Part shown: in pieces, positions 18,408 to 27,939 of the stretch
How the letters are laid out: each line of letters starts with the position of its first letter
Position numbering within the stretch: the first letter of the stretch is position 1
From: Pseudomonadota bacterium
GTDB lineage: Bacteria; Pseudomonadota; Gammaproteobacteria; Acidiferrobacterales; Acidiferrobacteraceae
DNA length: 64,000 nucleotides
Assembly (NCBI GenBank): GCA_021785035.1
Contig: JAJYGP010000018.1
Coordinates: forward strand, 37,279 to 101,278
Direction of reading: 5' to 3'
Position numbers and translations under genes: made by a program
The notes under the pieces: model-generated
The model's input: only the letters and a program-made list of their open reading frames with translations
Databases searched by the model: none
Told to the model about the DNA's origin: nothing

Positions 18408-21400
18408 ATGGTGAACGGCACACAGAGGGTACTGAGGTGGTGGCGGACGCGCAGTCGGGGCACACGCTATGCACTGGCCTCGATGGCCGTGGCCGGCAGC
18501 TTGGCGGCGACAGTCGTTTTGACGAGCCCCTTATGGCTTACCCCTATACTCCAAAGCGAAAAGCCAGTCTTGGAGGCCAAGATCGCGGCGGCGGTGGGCG
18601 CCCCGGTCCATATGGCCGGGCTCGGTGCGCGCCTGGGTTGGCGTTTGGGGTTTGCGGTTCGAGGTCTCGTTATCGGCGTTCGGTCGAAGCCCGCGGTGTC
18701 GATTCGGCGCGTCCATCTTGAACTGTCCTGGCTACATTTATTGCGCGGAGAGCTGCGACCCGCTTTGTGGGCGGTGGACGGACTGCGCCTGAATCTGCGT
18801 AAGACGGCCTTGGGGTTTCACGTAGAAGGTTTGCCCCACCATAAAGCCCCGCCGTTTCACTGGCAATCGTTTTTGCGCGGACAGTCGGCCCTCAGTCTGG
18901 TCGATACCCATATCGATATCGCCTTGTCGCCCCACCGGCGCCTAGCCATCCACCACTTGGACGCCTCCTGGGTCAATGGGATTCGCGGGCGCGTATTGCG
19001 GGTCGCGGCCGCGGTTCCGGGGGTATGCGGTCTTTGTGCCCTGCGTACGGAGTTTGATGGCCGCTCATTTCGGCCGGCGCGATTTCGTGGGTCATTGGAG
19101 GCCTCGGTCCGTGGGCTTAGGCTGAGCGCGCTTGCCCGCCTTGTCCACCGACCCGGGCTTCGGCTATTGGCCGGTTCTGTGAGTGGACAGGTTTGGACGA
19201 CCTGGCGGTATGGGTCCTTGGGGTTTGCCGGCGGCGAGGTTCACATTCAAAAGCTCATTGTTCCAGGCAACCGCGTGAGTCGGCTGATGTCGGTCCCGCG
19301 CCTTTCGGGAAAGTTTAGCTTCAAGGCGGCCGGGCCTGGCCGCTTTCGGTTCTATGCCGCCGACGTGCGGAGCACTCTCGGCGTGATGGCTGCGCGGACC
19401 GGTACTCTCTATGTCGGCCGGCACGGTAGCCGCTGGCGCGTCCAGGCTCACAGTATTGATGTGAAGCAGGCCGGTTATGTGGCTGCTCATCTTCGCCACC
19501 TAGCTCCTGCGCTTAAGCGTCTTCTTTCGTGGCGCCCTCGGGGCCGCCTTCTCCATTTTCAGTTGCGCCTGCGCTCGGGCTCGTCCTGGCATTATCATGC
19601 CCAGACCCGATTCGTCGGCTTGGGCTTAAAGGGACCCACTGGCTCCCCGCGTTTCTCTCAGGCCTCCGGCACCTTGTCCGTGACCACCACCGAAGGCCGC
19701 CTGGTCCTGACTGGCCTCCATGGCCCGGTACTCGTGCCAAAGGTCATGCCGGGGTCGCTTACGGTTCAGGATGCTGCGGCCAAAGTGACTTGGCAAATTG
19801 CCAGGAACGGATTTTCGACAGAAGTCCCGGCCTTTCATCTGGCAACCACGGATGGCACGGTCGATGCCACCATGAGCGCCGTGGTTGTTAAGGGACAGAG
19901 CCCCCAGGTGCTTGTGGCCGTGGCCCTCCATGACGTCAATGTCGGGGCCTTAGGGTCCTTGTATCCCCGCTCCCTGCGGCCGCATTTGCGCCACTGGCTG
20001 CGGCGTACGATACGGGGTGGGGTTATTACCACCGGACAATTGATATTGAAGGGGCCGCTTGCGCGCTTTCCGTTTCGCAAAGGTGGTGGCCTCTTTAGGG
20101 TCAAGCTCCATGTCGTGAATGGACGTTACCGTTTTTTACCGCGCTGGCCGGAGGCGCGCGCACTGAAGGTCACGGTCGGTCAGCGCGACGCCCTGCTATC
20201 GGTGAAAGGTTCGGGCCGACTCTCGGGCATGGCCGCGCATTTCTCCGTGCATGCCGGGCCGCTCGGTACCCCCGGTGGAGTCGCCTTGGTACGTGTCCAG
20301 GGGCGCGGTAACTTGACCCATGTGCTTGCCATCGTCTTGCCACACGTGCACAAACGATTGCGCCGTTTTCTGCCGCGTACGATCACGGGACAAGGGCCCT
20401 CGCGACTTTTGTTGGCCTTCCATATTCCGTTTCGGCACAAGATCCCTTTAACTCTACAAGGGAGTATCGGGCTAAACGAGGCGCGCCTCAATTATCCGAT
20501 ACCCCAAGCTATTCTCCACTTCCGTGAATTGACGGGCCGCATCGGCTTTACGCAAACAGGGCCAGCCGCAGGACGGCTTAGCGGAACGGTGCTCGGGGGG
20601 CCATTCGAGCTTCGGTTAAAGACCCTTGGCCGGACCTTGGTGGCCCGCGCGCACGGTGTCATGAGCGCCGCCGGCGTGGGTACGGTCGCCGGCGCCGCAC
20701 GACCTTATGTGCACGGACCTTTGTCCTGGCGCTTTCGGCTCACCAACGACCGCAGATTTCGGGTAGTGGCCCGCGCGAATCTCCGGAACGTGGCCTTGTC
20801 TCTTCCTTATCCGGCCGGTAAGGCAAAGGGTATCTCAGCGGTCGCGCAGGCCGCTTTCATATCTGGCTCAGGCGGGACCTTCTTTAACGCCACTGTCGCC
20901 CGCCATCTCAGCGTCGCCTATCGGGCTCCCAAGGGGATAGGTCCCGCGACTTGGGTGGGAATCGGTTCGGCCTTAGCGCCCAAGCTTCTTTATCCGGGTC
21001 TTGCGGTGGCGGTCCGGAGCGCTTATGTGAATACTGGCGCCTGGATCTATTTTGTCGACCGTCTCACCCAAAAGGGTGCTCTCTCCTCCGCGCCTCTAGC
21101 GGCGCAAGGCGGGGCGCTGCGGTCGTTACATCTCTCTGTGGGTTCGCTCGTTTTGGGTGGCCGACCCATGGGTCGGGTGCACGCCCTCTTCGAGCGTGTG
21201 GGGAGGCGCTGGCAGGGGGTGGTACACGGGCCCAATATGGCTGGGACCGTGGGCTGGAAACCGGGCCCCAAGCCCGCGCTTTTATTGCGGCTTTCGCGAC
21301 TCGTGATTGCGCCCTCTGCGCTATCTTATCGTCGGCTCTCCCCCCTGAAGCCGATCGACCCTCGCAGCGTGCCGGCGGTTCAGTTCGTGGCCAATAGCGT

Positions 21401-22178
21401 GAAGGTGGATGGCCGAAATTTGGGCCATGTCGCTATCGATGGCGCGCCCTTTCCGGACGGTTTTCGGTTCGGGCGGATATTACTTGTTCATAAACATACG
21501 ACGGTCACGGGGCACGGGCGTTGGACGCTCCACGCGGGGCAGCAAGAGTCGATCTTCGCGCTCATCTTGCATAGCAGTAATCTCGGCGACACCTTGACGA
21601 CCTGGGGGCTTCCCCATCAAGTCGCAGGCGGCCGCGCCCTAGTCCATGCGGTCGTCAACTGGCCCGGCGACCCTACCCACTTCTCTCTCAATAGGCTCGA
21701 GGCCAAGGTCCGATTCCTGGTCCGCGATGGGCGTTTCGTTCAGGTTCGCCAGGGCGTCGGCAAGCTTTTGGGGATATTTAACGTAGACTCGATCACGCGT
21801 TACCTCACATTGGACTTTAGTAACATCTTTGGGCGTGGTTTTAGCTTTAGCAGCATCGATGGCAAGGTGTTGGCCGAACAGGGGGTGGCTATCATTACCC
21901 ATCCCATTCATATTCAGGGGGCTTCCGCCAATATCGTGGTCTTGGGACGCGCAGGACTCGTTAAGAAAACGTTCGATTTGACGCTCCATGTGAATCCGCA
22001 TCTGCAAAATAATGTGACCCTGGCGAGCGGTCTTCTTGGGGGACCTATCGCCGGCGCGGCTGTTTTGGTGATGCAGAAAATTTTTGCGCGCGAGATCAAT
22101 CAAGGGACCCGCCTTACCTATTTTATCAAGGGACCATGGAGCAAGCCGATCATTCGTAAGAAGACCGATAAGGATTAG
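18408..22178 (+). CDS. yhdP: YhdP family AsmA-like membrane protein
   Basis: A very large (1256-residue) envelope protein of the YhdP/AsmA superfamily, which is thought to bridge inner and outer membranes and carry phospholipids outward. One N-terminal hydrophobic segment (about 22-45) anchors it; the rest is strand-rich periplasmic sequence, ending in the DUF3971/AsmA C-terminal part (VNPHLQNNVTLASGLLGGP, then FIKGPWSKPIIR). A TTG at 18390 would add six residues; ATG 18408 is preferred, although no strong ribosome-binding site is seen. There is an 89-base gap after rng, so it may have its own promoter. nit follows after 5 bases. Confidence 0.92.
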   Translation: MVNGTQRVLRWWRTRSRGTRYALASMAVAGSLAATVVLTSPLWLTPILQSEKPVLEAKIAAAVGAPVHMAGLGARLGWRLGFAVRGLVIGVRSKPAVSIRRVHLELSWLHLLRGELRPALWAVDGLRLNLRKTALGFHVEGLPHHKAPPFHWQSFLRGQSALSLVDTHIDIALSPHRRLAIHHLDASWVNGIRGRVLRVAAAVPGVCGLCALRTEFDGRSFRPARFRGSLEASVRGLRLSALARLVHRPGLRLLAGSVSGQVWTTWRYGSLGFAGGEVHIQKLIVPGNRVSRLMSVPRLSGKFSFKAAGPGRFRFYAADVRSTLGVMAARTGTLYVGRHGSRWRVQAHSIDVKQAGYVAAHLRHLAPALKRLLSWRPRGRLLHFQLRLRSGSSWHYHAQTRFVGLGLKGPTGSPRFSQASGTLSVTTTEGRLVLTGLHGPVLVPKVMPGSLTVQDAAAKVTWQIARNGFSTEVPAFHLATTDGTVDATMSAVVVKGQSPQVLVAVALHDVNVGALGSLYPRSLRPHLRHWLRRTIRGGVITTGQLILKGPLARFPFRKGGGLFRVKLHVVNGRYRFLPRWPEARALKVTVGQRDALLSVKGSGRLSGMAAHFSVHAGPLGTPGGVALVRVQGRGNLTHVLAIVLPHVHKRLRRFLPRTITGQGPSRLLLAFHIPFRHKIPLTLQGSIGLNEARLNYPIPQAILHFRELTGRIGFTQTGPAAGRLSGTVLGGPFELRLKTLGRTLVARAHGVMSAAGVGTVAGAARPYVHGPLSWRFRLTNDRRFRVVARANLRNVALSLPYPAGKAKGISAVAQAAFISGSGGTFFNATVARHLSVAYRAPKGIGPATWVGIGSALAPKLLYPGLAVAVRSAYVNTGAWIYFVDRLTQKGALSSAPLAAQGGALRSLHLSVGSLVLGGRPMGRVHALFERVGRRWQGVVHGPNMAGTVGWKPGPKPALLLRLSRLVIAPSALSYRRLSPLKPIDPRSVPAVQFVANSVKVDGRNLGHVAIDGAPFPDGFRFGRILLVHKHTTVTGHGRWTLHAGQQESIFALILHSSNLGDTLTTWGLPHQVAGGRALVHAVVNWPGDPTHFSLNRLEAKVRFLVRDGRFVQVRQGVGKLLGIFNVDSITRYLTLDFSNIFGRGFSFSSIDGKVLAEQGVAIITHPIHIQGASANIVVLGRAGLVKKTFDLTLHVNPHLQNNVTLASGLLGGPIAGAAVLVMQKIFAREINQGTRLTYFIKGPWSKPIIRKKTDKD

Positions 22179-22183
22179 AGCCC

Positions 22184-22984
22184 TTGATAGCCGCTATTCA
22201 GATGTGTTCAGGGGTGGATGTGGAGGCGAACCTGGTGGCTGCCGGCCGCTTGCTGCGCGAGGCCCGTGAAGCCGGCTGCCAGCTTGCGGTGCTTCCCGAA
22301 AATTTTGCGCTTATGGCCCGCGTGCCGGCCGATCGGCTCCGCCATGCCGAAGATGAGAGAAGAGGACCGATCCAGGAGGGCCTAAGCCGCTTGTGTCGGG
22401 AGCTCGGCTTGTGGGTCGTGGCCGGAACTATCCCCATGCGTTGTGGGTCACCGGACAAGGTTCGGGCCGCCTGCCTTGTGTACGATAGTCACGGCGAACA
22501 GGTCGCGCGGTATGATAAGATCCACCTATTCGACGTCAATCTCGGGGCCGGGGAGCGCTATGCCGAATCCGACAGTTTCGAACCGGGTAATGCCCCGGTC
22601 GTTGTGGCCACGCCTTATGGGACGCTTGGACTTGCCGTGTGCTATGACCTCCGTTTCCCCGAGCTATTTCGCGCTCTTCTCGCTCAAGGAGCTGAGCTCA
22701 TAAGCCTACCGGCGGCGTTTACGGTGCCGACGGGCGAGGCGCACTGGGACGTGTTGCTGCGTGCCCGAGCGATCGAGAATAGTTGTTATGTCGTGGCCGC
22801 GGCCCAGGTTGGCCACCACGACAACGGCCGCACAACATATGGCCATAGTTTGATAGTGGATCCCTGGGGCACGGTCCTCAACTGTCAGCCCGCAGGGACC
22901 GGAGTGGTCCTTGCGCCCTATGAACATGAACGATTGGATGCGGTACGGCGCCGCCTTCCCAGCATCAAGCACCGGAGACTTTAA
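22184..22984 (+). CDS. nitrilase-family amidase (Nit/deaminated glutathione amidase type)
   Basis: Carbon-nitrogen hydrolase; family members next to tldD repair deaminated glutathione. The catalytic Glu-Lys-Cys set is visible: Glu in LPENFALM, Lys in [10 protein letters not shown] and Cys in [11 protein letters not shown]. The protein has 266 residues. The start is TTG 22184 with AAGGA ten bases upstream; the next ATG would cut into the first strand of the domain. It sits between yhdP and tldD, and the A of its TAA stop is the first base of the tldD ATG. The exact substrate is inferred from context. Confidence 0.87.
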   Translation: MIAAIQMCSGVDVEANLVAAGRLLREAREAGCQLAVLPENFALMARVPADRLRHAEDERRGPIQEGLSRLCRELGLWVVAGTIPMRCGSPDKVRAACLVYDSHGEQVARYDKIHLFDVNLGAGERYAESDSFEPGNAPVVVATPYGTLGLAVCYDLRFPELFRALLAQGAELISLPAAFTVPTGEAHWDVLLRARAIENSCYVVAAAQVGHHDNGRTTYGHSLIVDPWGTVLNCQPAGTGVVLAPYEHERLDAVRRRLPSIKHRRL

Positions 22985-24447
22985 TGGCAACCGACATCTC
23001 GCACGCGCAGAATCTTGAGAAGGCCCAAGAATTCCTGTTGACGCCAGCCGGCATAGGGGCGGCCGAGCTCGAACAAGTCATGGGTCGCATACTGAGCAGT
23101 AAGCTCGATTATGCGGATTTGTACTTTCAGTATAGCCGCCAGGAATCCTGGTCTTTGGAAGAGGGCCAAGTGAAGTCCGGCAGTCGCCATATCGAGCAGG
23201 GCGTAGGCGTGCGTGCGATAGCCGGCGAAAAGACTGGGTTCGCCTACTCCGACGAGATCGTCATGCCAGCCTTATTGGATGCCGCCCAGGCGGCGCGCGC
23301 CATAGCCCGCAGCGGGCAAGATAAGCAACAGGCGATCACGATCCATAGCGGGCACAGCCTCGCTTTGTATGCGCCCTGCGATCCGCTTTCGAGCCTCGAG
23401 GATACCGCAAAGGTGGCACTCCTCGAAAAGGTCGAGCAGGAGGCGCGGCGGCAGGATCCCCGCGTGAAGCAGGTTATGGCGAGCCTCGGTGGCTCCCAGG
23501 AGACTGTCCTTGTGATGCGCAGCGATGGGGTCATGGCGGCAGATATCCGCCCGCTTGTGCGTCTCAATGTCTCTGTGATCGTGGAACAAGACGGTCGTCG
23601 CGAGCACGGGTCTTCGGGTGGCGGCGGACGAACAGATTACGGCTATTTTCTGACTGAAGAGCGGGCCTTAGGGTATGCGCGCGAGGCCGTGCGCCAAGCC
23701 CTTGTGAACCTGGAAGCGGCACCCGCCCCGGCTGGGACGATGCAGGTGGTGCTGGGCCCGGGCTGGCCTGGCATCTTGCTTCATGAGGCGATTGGTCACG
23801 GCCTAGAGGGTGACTTTAACCGCAAGGGGACATCGGCGTTCGCCGGGCGGTTAGGGGAGAAGATTGCGTCCTCCGCTTGTACCGTGGTCGATGATGGGGC
23901 CCTCCCGGGCCGACGGGGGTCTTTGAATGTCGACGACGAAGGCACGCCTACCCAAAAAACCGTCCTGATCGAGCGTGGCATATTGAAGGGTTATCTACAG
24001 GATCGCATGAACGCACGGCTTATGGGGATGGCGCCGACCGGCAACGGCCGCCGCGAATCGTACGCGCACCTGCCTATGCCACGCATGACCAATACCTACA
24101 TGTTGGCGGGGGAGACGCCGCCCGAAGAGATTATCGCGTCGGTTAAAAAGGGCCTCTATGCCGTGAATTTCGGCGGCGGACAAGTCGATATCACGTCTGG
24201 CAAGTTTGTGTTTTCGGCGAGCGAGGCCTATCTCATCGAGAACGGCCGCATAGGCCGGCCGGTGCGTGGGGCCACGCTTATTGGCAGCGGACCCGAGGTG
24301 TTGACGCGTGTGACCATGGTGGGTAACGATCTGGCCTTGGATTCCGGGGTCGGGACTTGTGGTAAAGACGGCCAGAGCGTGCCGGTGGGCGTAGGTCAGC
24401 CCACCTTGCGCATCGATGGCCTCACTGTCGGCGGTACGGAGGAATAG
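22984..24447 (+). CDS. tldD: metalloprotease subunit TldD
   Basis: TldD is the catalytic half of the TldD-TldE protease, which processes peptides such as microcin precursors and the CcdA antitoxin. The zinc-binding [11 protein letters not shown] motif (HExxxH) lies near residue 263 and the C-terminal conserved [18 protein letters not shown] is present. At 487 residues it is full length. Its stop codon overlaps the start of the partner gene (TAGTG), so the pair is coupled. No peptide-toxin precursor is seen nearby to serve as a substrate. Confidence 0.96.
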   Translation: MATDISHAQNLEKAQEFLLTPAGIGAAELEQVMGRILSSKLDYADLYFQYSRQESWSLEEGQVKSGSRHIEQGVGVRAIAGEKTGFAYSDEIVMPALLDAAQAARAIARSGQDKQQAITIHSGHSLALYAPCDPLSSLEDTAKVALLEKVEQEARRQDPRVKQVMASLGGSQETVLVMRSDGVMAADIRPLVRLNVSVIVEQDGRREHGSSGGGGRTDYGYFLTEERALGYAREAVRQALVNLEAAPAPAGTMQVVLGPGWPGILLHEAIGHGLEGDFNRKGTSAFAGRLGEKIASSACTVVDDGALPGRRGSLNVDDEGTPTQKTVLIERGILKGYLQDRMNARLMGMAPTGNGRRESYAHLPMPRMTNTYMLAGETPPEEIIASVKKGLYAVNFGGGQVDITSGKFVFSASEAYLIENGRIGRPVRGATLIGSGPEVLTRVTMVGNDLALDSGVGTCGKDGQSVPVGVGQPTLRIDGLTVGGTEE

Positions 24448-25793
24448 TGGGCGCAATCAGTGTAGACACGAAAGGGACGCCGTCGCTTGAAGATCTTGCC
24501 GCCCAAGCCTTGGATCTCGCTCAACGCCACGGTGCGACCGCGGCCGAGGTTAATAGCGGTCTCGGGAAGGGTTTGTCGGTCACGGTCCGCCGCGGGGAGG
24601 TCGAAACCGTGGAACACCACCGCGACAAAAGCCTTTCTATCACCGTGTATTTCGGTGTTCGCAGCGGTTCGGCCAGCACTTCGGATTTCCGCCCCGAGGC
24701 CTTGTTGGAAGCGGTGCGCGGCGCCTGCGCTATCGCCCGATACACGGCCGAGGACCCCTTCAACGGCTTGGCCGATCCTGCCGATCTCGCGAAGTCGATC
24801 CCGGATCTTGATCTCCATCATCCCTGGGATTTGACCGTCGATGACGCTATCGGTCTTGCCCAAAGATGCGAAAGTGCAGCGTTCACCACCGATCCCCGTA
24901 TTCACAACTCCGAAGGGGCGACGGTGACGACCCATGAAGGCGTCGATCTTTATGCGACCAGTGCTGGCTTTATGGGCACGGTGCGTTCGAGTCGTCATGG
25001 GTTGAGTTGTGCGGTGTTGGGGGAAGACGACCAAGGCCGCATGCAGCGTGATTATGACTACGCCTCGACCCGCGATGCCCGCGACCTCCCTGATCCGGAA
25101 TCGGTGGGTCGCGAAGCGGCGCGCCGCGCCGTGCGCCGGTTGGGGTCTCGCCAAATCAAGACCTGCCAGGTGCCGGTTCTCTACGAGGCTCCTGTTGCTC
25201 GCAGTTTGTTGTCGCATCTCGTGTCGGCCATCACCGGGCCCAGCCTTTATCGGCGTTCCTCGTTTTTAGTCGACAGCGTTGGGACCCAGCTTTTTCCCGA
25301 GACCGTCCACCTCTACGAGGATCCGCACCGGCTGAAGGGGATCGGCAGCGCGCCTTTTGATAACGAGGGCGTCGCGACGCGTCATAGCGATCTCGTGGCC
25401 GATGGCGTTTTGCGCCGTTATTGCCTCGACAGCTACTCGGCTCGCAAGCTTAAGCTCGTTACGACGGGCAACTCCGGCGGTGTTCATAACCTCATGATCA
25501 AACCGGGCTCCGAGGATCTCGCGGGTCTTTTGCGGAAAATGGGGCGCGGACTTTTGGTGACGGAACTCATTGGTTTTGGCATCAATAGCGTGACCGGCGA
25601 CTACTCGCGGGGCGCGGCCGGCTTCTGGGTGGAGGGCGGAGAACTCGCCTATCCGGTCGAGGAGATCACGATCGCCTCGAATCTTCGGGATATGTATCGA
25701 GGGCTCGTGGCCGTGGGTCGGGACGTCGATCGGCGCCACAATATCTGTACCGGGTCTTGGCTTATAGATCGGATGACCGTGGCCGGCAGTTAG
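24447..25793 (+). CDS. pmbA: TldD partner protein PmbA/TldE
   Basis: Non-catalytic partner of TldD in the heterodimeric protease. It carries the family pattern (HGATAAEVNSGLGKGLSVTVRRGEVETVE at the N-terminus, VTGDYSRGAAGFWVEGGELAYPVEEITIA at the C-terminus) but lacks the HExxxH motif, as expected. There are 448 residues from GTG 24447, which overlaps the tldD stop by one base. It is the last plus-strand gene of the leuS-to-pmbA run and meets a minus-strand gene tail to tail with a 4-base overlap. Confidence 0.95.
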   Translation: MGAISVDTKGTPSLEDLAAQALDLAQRHGATAAEVNSGLGKGLSVTVRRGEVETVEHHRDKSLSITVYFGVRSGSASTSDFRPEALLEAVRGACAIARYTAEDPFNGLADPADLAKSIPDLDLHHPWDLTVDDAIGLAQRCESAAFTTDPRIHNSEGATVTTHEGVDLYATSAGFMGTVRSSRHGLSCAVLGEDDQGRMQRDYDYASTRDARDLPDPESVGREAARRAVRRLGSRQIKTCQVPVLYEAPVARSLLSHLVSAITGPSLYRRSSFLVDSVGTQLFPETVHLYEDPHRLKGIGSAPFDNEGVATRHSDLVADGVLRRYCLDSYSARKLKLVTTGNSGGVHNLMIKPGSEDLAGLLRKMGRGLLVTELIGFGINSVTGDYSRGAAGFWVEGGELAYPVEEITIASNLRDMYRGLVAVGRDVDRRHNICTGSWLIDRMTVAGS

Positions 25794-26251
25794 TCGCCGA
25801 AGTCCCATTCGAAGGCGTTGTCGTCGGGCGGGAGTTCACGCTGGACTATGAGTCGCCCTCCGGTCTTGATGAGCAGCGCATGGCGACGTGATTTCTGGCG
25901 CATGTCGTCCAAGATCCAGCCGATGTCTGCGGGATGGCCCAGTCGCCCCTGAGACCGCAGATGGCGGACCCCTATGCAGTCTTTGCCGATATCACAAAGG
26001 AGTGGCAAAGGCAGTTCAAGCGGGAGGATGAACCGGTGCGTGATCCACAAGACCGGGCTTTTGCGGTCGGCTGCTTGGCGCGCATCGATACGGAAGTGAC
26101 CCGCAGCGCCCCCGAGTTTCAGGAGCTCCTCGAGCCAATCCATTGTTAGTCCTTTATGGATGATGAGCGTGCGGCCCGTATAGCGAGCAAAGAACTGCTG
26201 CAGGGTTTTTTGGTCGCGATGGGCCGCGAGCGCGCGCGAAACGGAAATCAT
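25790..26251 (-). CDS. unrecognised 153-residue protein
   Basis: I do not recognise this product. It has no signal peptide or clear membrane segment. The middle is hydrophobic and strand-like (SPVLWITHRFILPLELPLPLLCDIG) and the tail is acidic (DDNAFEWDFGD). The composition is more protein-like than the usual antisense frames in this window. Its stop overlaps that of pmbA by 4 bases tail to tail, and it diverges from the flavoprotein gene at 26307 with a 55-base gap, consistent with a real gene. In enterobacteria yjgA lies next to pmbA, but this is not YjgA. Confidence 0.55.
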   Translation of the reverse strand: MISVSRALAAHRDQKTLQQFFARYTGRTLIIHKGLTMDWLEELLKLGGAAGHFRIDARQAADRKSPVLWITHRFILPLELPLPLLCDIGKDCIGVRHLRSQGRLGHPADIGWILDDMRQKSRRHALLIKTGGRLIVQRELPPDDNAFEWDFGD

Positions 26252-26306
26252 GGGCTGATAATGCCAAAGTCGCCAGGATCAGGACAAGACGAGCAGGGGA
26301 GGATTT

Positions 26307-27716
26307 ATGGAATGTGACGTATTGGTCATCGGCTCAGGCCCCGGAGGCTATCGCGCCGCGGTATTGGCGGCCCTTCAGGGCCGTGAGACCGTGATCGTCG
26401 AAAGGGCAATATGGGGAGGCTGCTGCCTTAATCGTGGGTGCGTGCCGAAGAAGGACTGGTACCACAGCGCGCGTTTACTCGCCCAGGCGGGCCGTTTGGA
26501 AGATCGGGGAATCGCCGGGACCCTCGTGGCGAATCTGGCGCAAGCCTGGCGCCACCAGCACGAGGTCGTTCAGACGGTTCGCGAGAGCTACCAGTCCTAC
26601 CTCAAGCGCTTGGGCGTGCGCGCCTTGGCGGGACAGGCCACGTTCACGGCTGCCCGCACGGTCCGTGTTGAGCCCTTAGGGGAATCGGTGACCGCGAAGG
26701 CGGTCATTATCGCCACCGGCTCGGAGCCCATCGTTCCCGAGGGGCTTTCGATCGTCCCGGGCCGAGTCATCCATAGCGATCTTTTGTTTGATGAGCCCGT
26801 TCCCTCCGGAAAGCGGGTCTTCATTGTCGGGGGCGGGATAGTAGGCCTTGAGTTTTCCTATATCCTGAGTCTGCTTGGGTGCGAGGTACGCTGGATGACG
26901 CGACACAATCCCTTCGCGCGCCCAGATTTCAGCCCGTCGGCTATGAGTCTGTTGCGCACGGGTCTGGCCGAGGTTGGTATAACACCCCTCATGGCGAGCC
27001 TGAAAGGTCTATCTGTGACCGCAGCCGGGGTCCGTGTTGAGATCGATGGCCACCCGACGGAGGAGGCCGACTGGGTCCTTTTGGCGACAGGTCGGCGGCC
27101 TACGACCCAGGGTCTCGGACTCGATATCATTGGCGCCCGGTGCGACGATAAGGGTTTTATCATCGTCGACTCAATGCTCAAGACCGAGGCCCTGGACGTG
27201 TATGCCTTAGGGGACTGTGTGGCCGGGCCCATGACCGCCAATCGCGCGCTGTATGAAGCGGGTGTGGTTGTGGACAATATTTTGGCGCCCGCGAGCCGCC
27301 AGCGCGAGCTTGTTCGAGTGCCCGAGGCCATTTATAGCGCCGTGGAGCTTGCGCGCGTGGGTTTGACCGAAGAACAGGTGGAGGATCAAGGTCGGGAGCC
27401 GGCCGTAGGCTTCTCGGCTTTTGAGACTTCGCCGCGGGCGCTGGGCCAAGGAGAGCCCGAGGGGTATGTGCGACTTGTCGCGGATCTCGATAGCGGCGAG
27501 CTTTTGGGTGGCGAGGTGGTAGGATCGGAGGCCGGAGAGCTGATTCATTTACTCGCTTCGGCGCCTAGGCTTGGAGCCTTGCGTCATATCGCAAGTACGG
27601 CGTTTAACCACCCCTCCCGGAGCGAAGAGTTTCAAAATGCGGTGGAAACCCTAGCCGCTAAATGGAAGCTGGGCGAGTATGTATTTGGGCCCGACCCCTT
27701 AAGTTCGGGCTCATAG
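26307..27716 (+). CDS. dihydrolipoyl dehydrogenase-like FAD disulfide reductase
   Basis: Class I pyridine-nucleotide disulfide oxidoreductase. It has an N-terminal FAD-binding GSGPGGYRAA (9-18), the redox pair C40/C45 in CLNRGC, an NAD(P)-binding GGGIVGLEFSYIL (about 173-185) and the C-terminal active-site His-Glu in FNHPSRSEE. The 469 residues fit the family. The active-site stretch is a hybrid: CLN as in dihydrolipoyl dehydrogenase and RGCVPKK as in glutathione reductase. An extra cysteine (C39) precedes the pair. There is no E2, lipoyl protein or E1 nearby, so the electron acceptor is unknown. Dihydrolipoyl dehydrogenase is the most likely activity. Confidence 0.8.
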   Translation: MECDVLVIGSGPGGYRAAVLAALQGRETVIVERAIWGGCCLNRGCVPKKDWYHSARLLAQAGRLEDRGIAGTLVANLAQAWRHQHEVVQTVRESYQSYLKRLGVRALAGQATFTAARTVRVEPLGESVTAKAVIIATGSEPIVPEGLSIVPGRVIHSDLLFDEPVPSGKRVFIVGGGIVGLEFSYILSLLGCEVRWMTRHNPFARPDFSPSAMSLLRTGLAEVGITPLMASLKGLSVTAAGVRVEIDGHPTEEADWVLLATGRRPTTQGLGLDIIGARCDDKGFIIVDSMLKTEALDVYALGDCVAGPMTANRALYEAGVVVDNILAPASRQRELVRVPEAIYSAVELARVGLTEEQVEDQGREPAVGFSAFETSPRALGQGEPEGYVRLVADLDSGELLGGEVVGSEAGELIHLLASAPRLGALRHIASTAFNHPSRSEEFQNAVETLAAKWKLGEYVFGPDPLSSGS

Positions 27717-27750
27717 TCCACGCCCCTATCCGAGAGCCGGAGTGTCCCTT

Positions 27751-27769
27751 GTCGCTTTGGGCGACTTTT
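27751..27769 (+). terminator. weak intrinsic terminator after the flavoprotein gene
   Basis: GTCGC-TTTGG-GCGAC forms a 5-bp stem and is followed directly by TTTT. It lies 35 bases after the flavoprotein stop. A second GTCGC/GCGAC pair at 27777-27781 and 27788-27792 could form a neighbouring or competing hairpin. The short stem makes it a moderate candidate. Confidence 0.4.
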
Positions 27770-27837
27770 GGCCTCCGTCGCCTTTAAGCGACAGAGGGGG
27801 CGAACTGTCATTCATCCCCTTGTTGCGTGCAAGCGAC

Positions 27838-27939
27838 TATAATTAGGGCTCAGGGCCCGCGCCGATCGTCGGCTCATCGGGTGGCATTGCCTGAGGCCGG
27901 TTTTCAGGCGATAGTGGGTAAAAGCGAGGGAAGTGGGTT
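27838..27939 (+). promoter_or_regulatory. candidate promoter and structured leader of the WYL gene
   Basis: A perfect -10 hexamer TATAAT lies at 27838-27843; no good -35 is seen 16-18 bases upstream (CCCCTT is the best). Transcription would start near 27850, leaving a leader of about 90 bases. The leader holds two hairpins: GCCGA/TCGGC at 27861-27865 and 27869-27873, and GCCTGA/TCAGGC at 27889-27894 and 27904-27909. GAGGGAAG before the ATG is a good ribosome-binding site. The hairpins may be regulatory, which is speculative. Confidence 0.4.

Noticed and set aside
27777..27792. second GTCGC/GCGAC hairpin as a separate terminator
   Set aside because: No T-run follows; noted only as a possible partner of the hairpin at 27751-27769.
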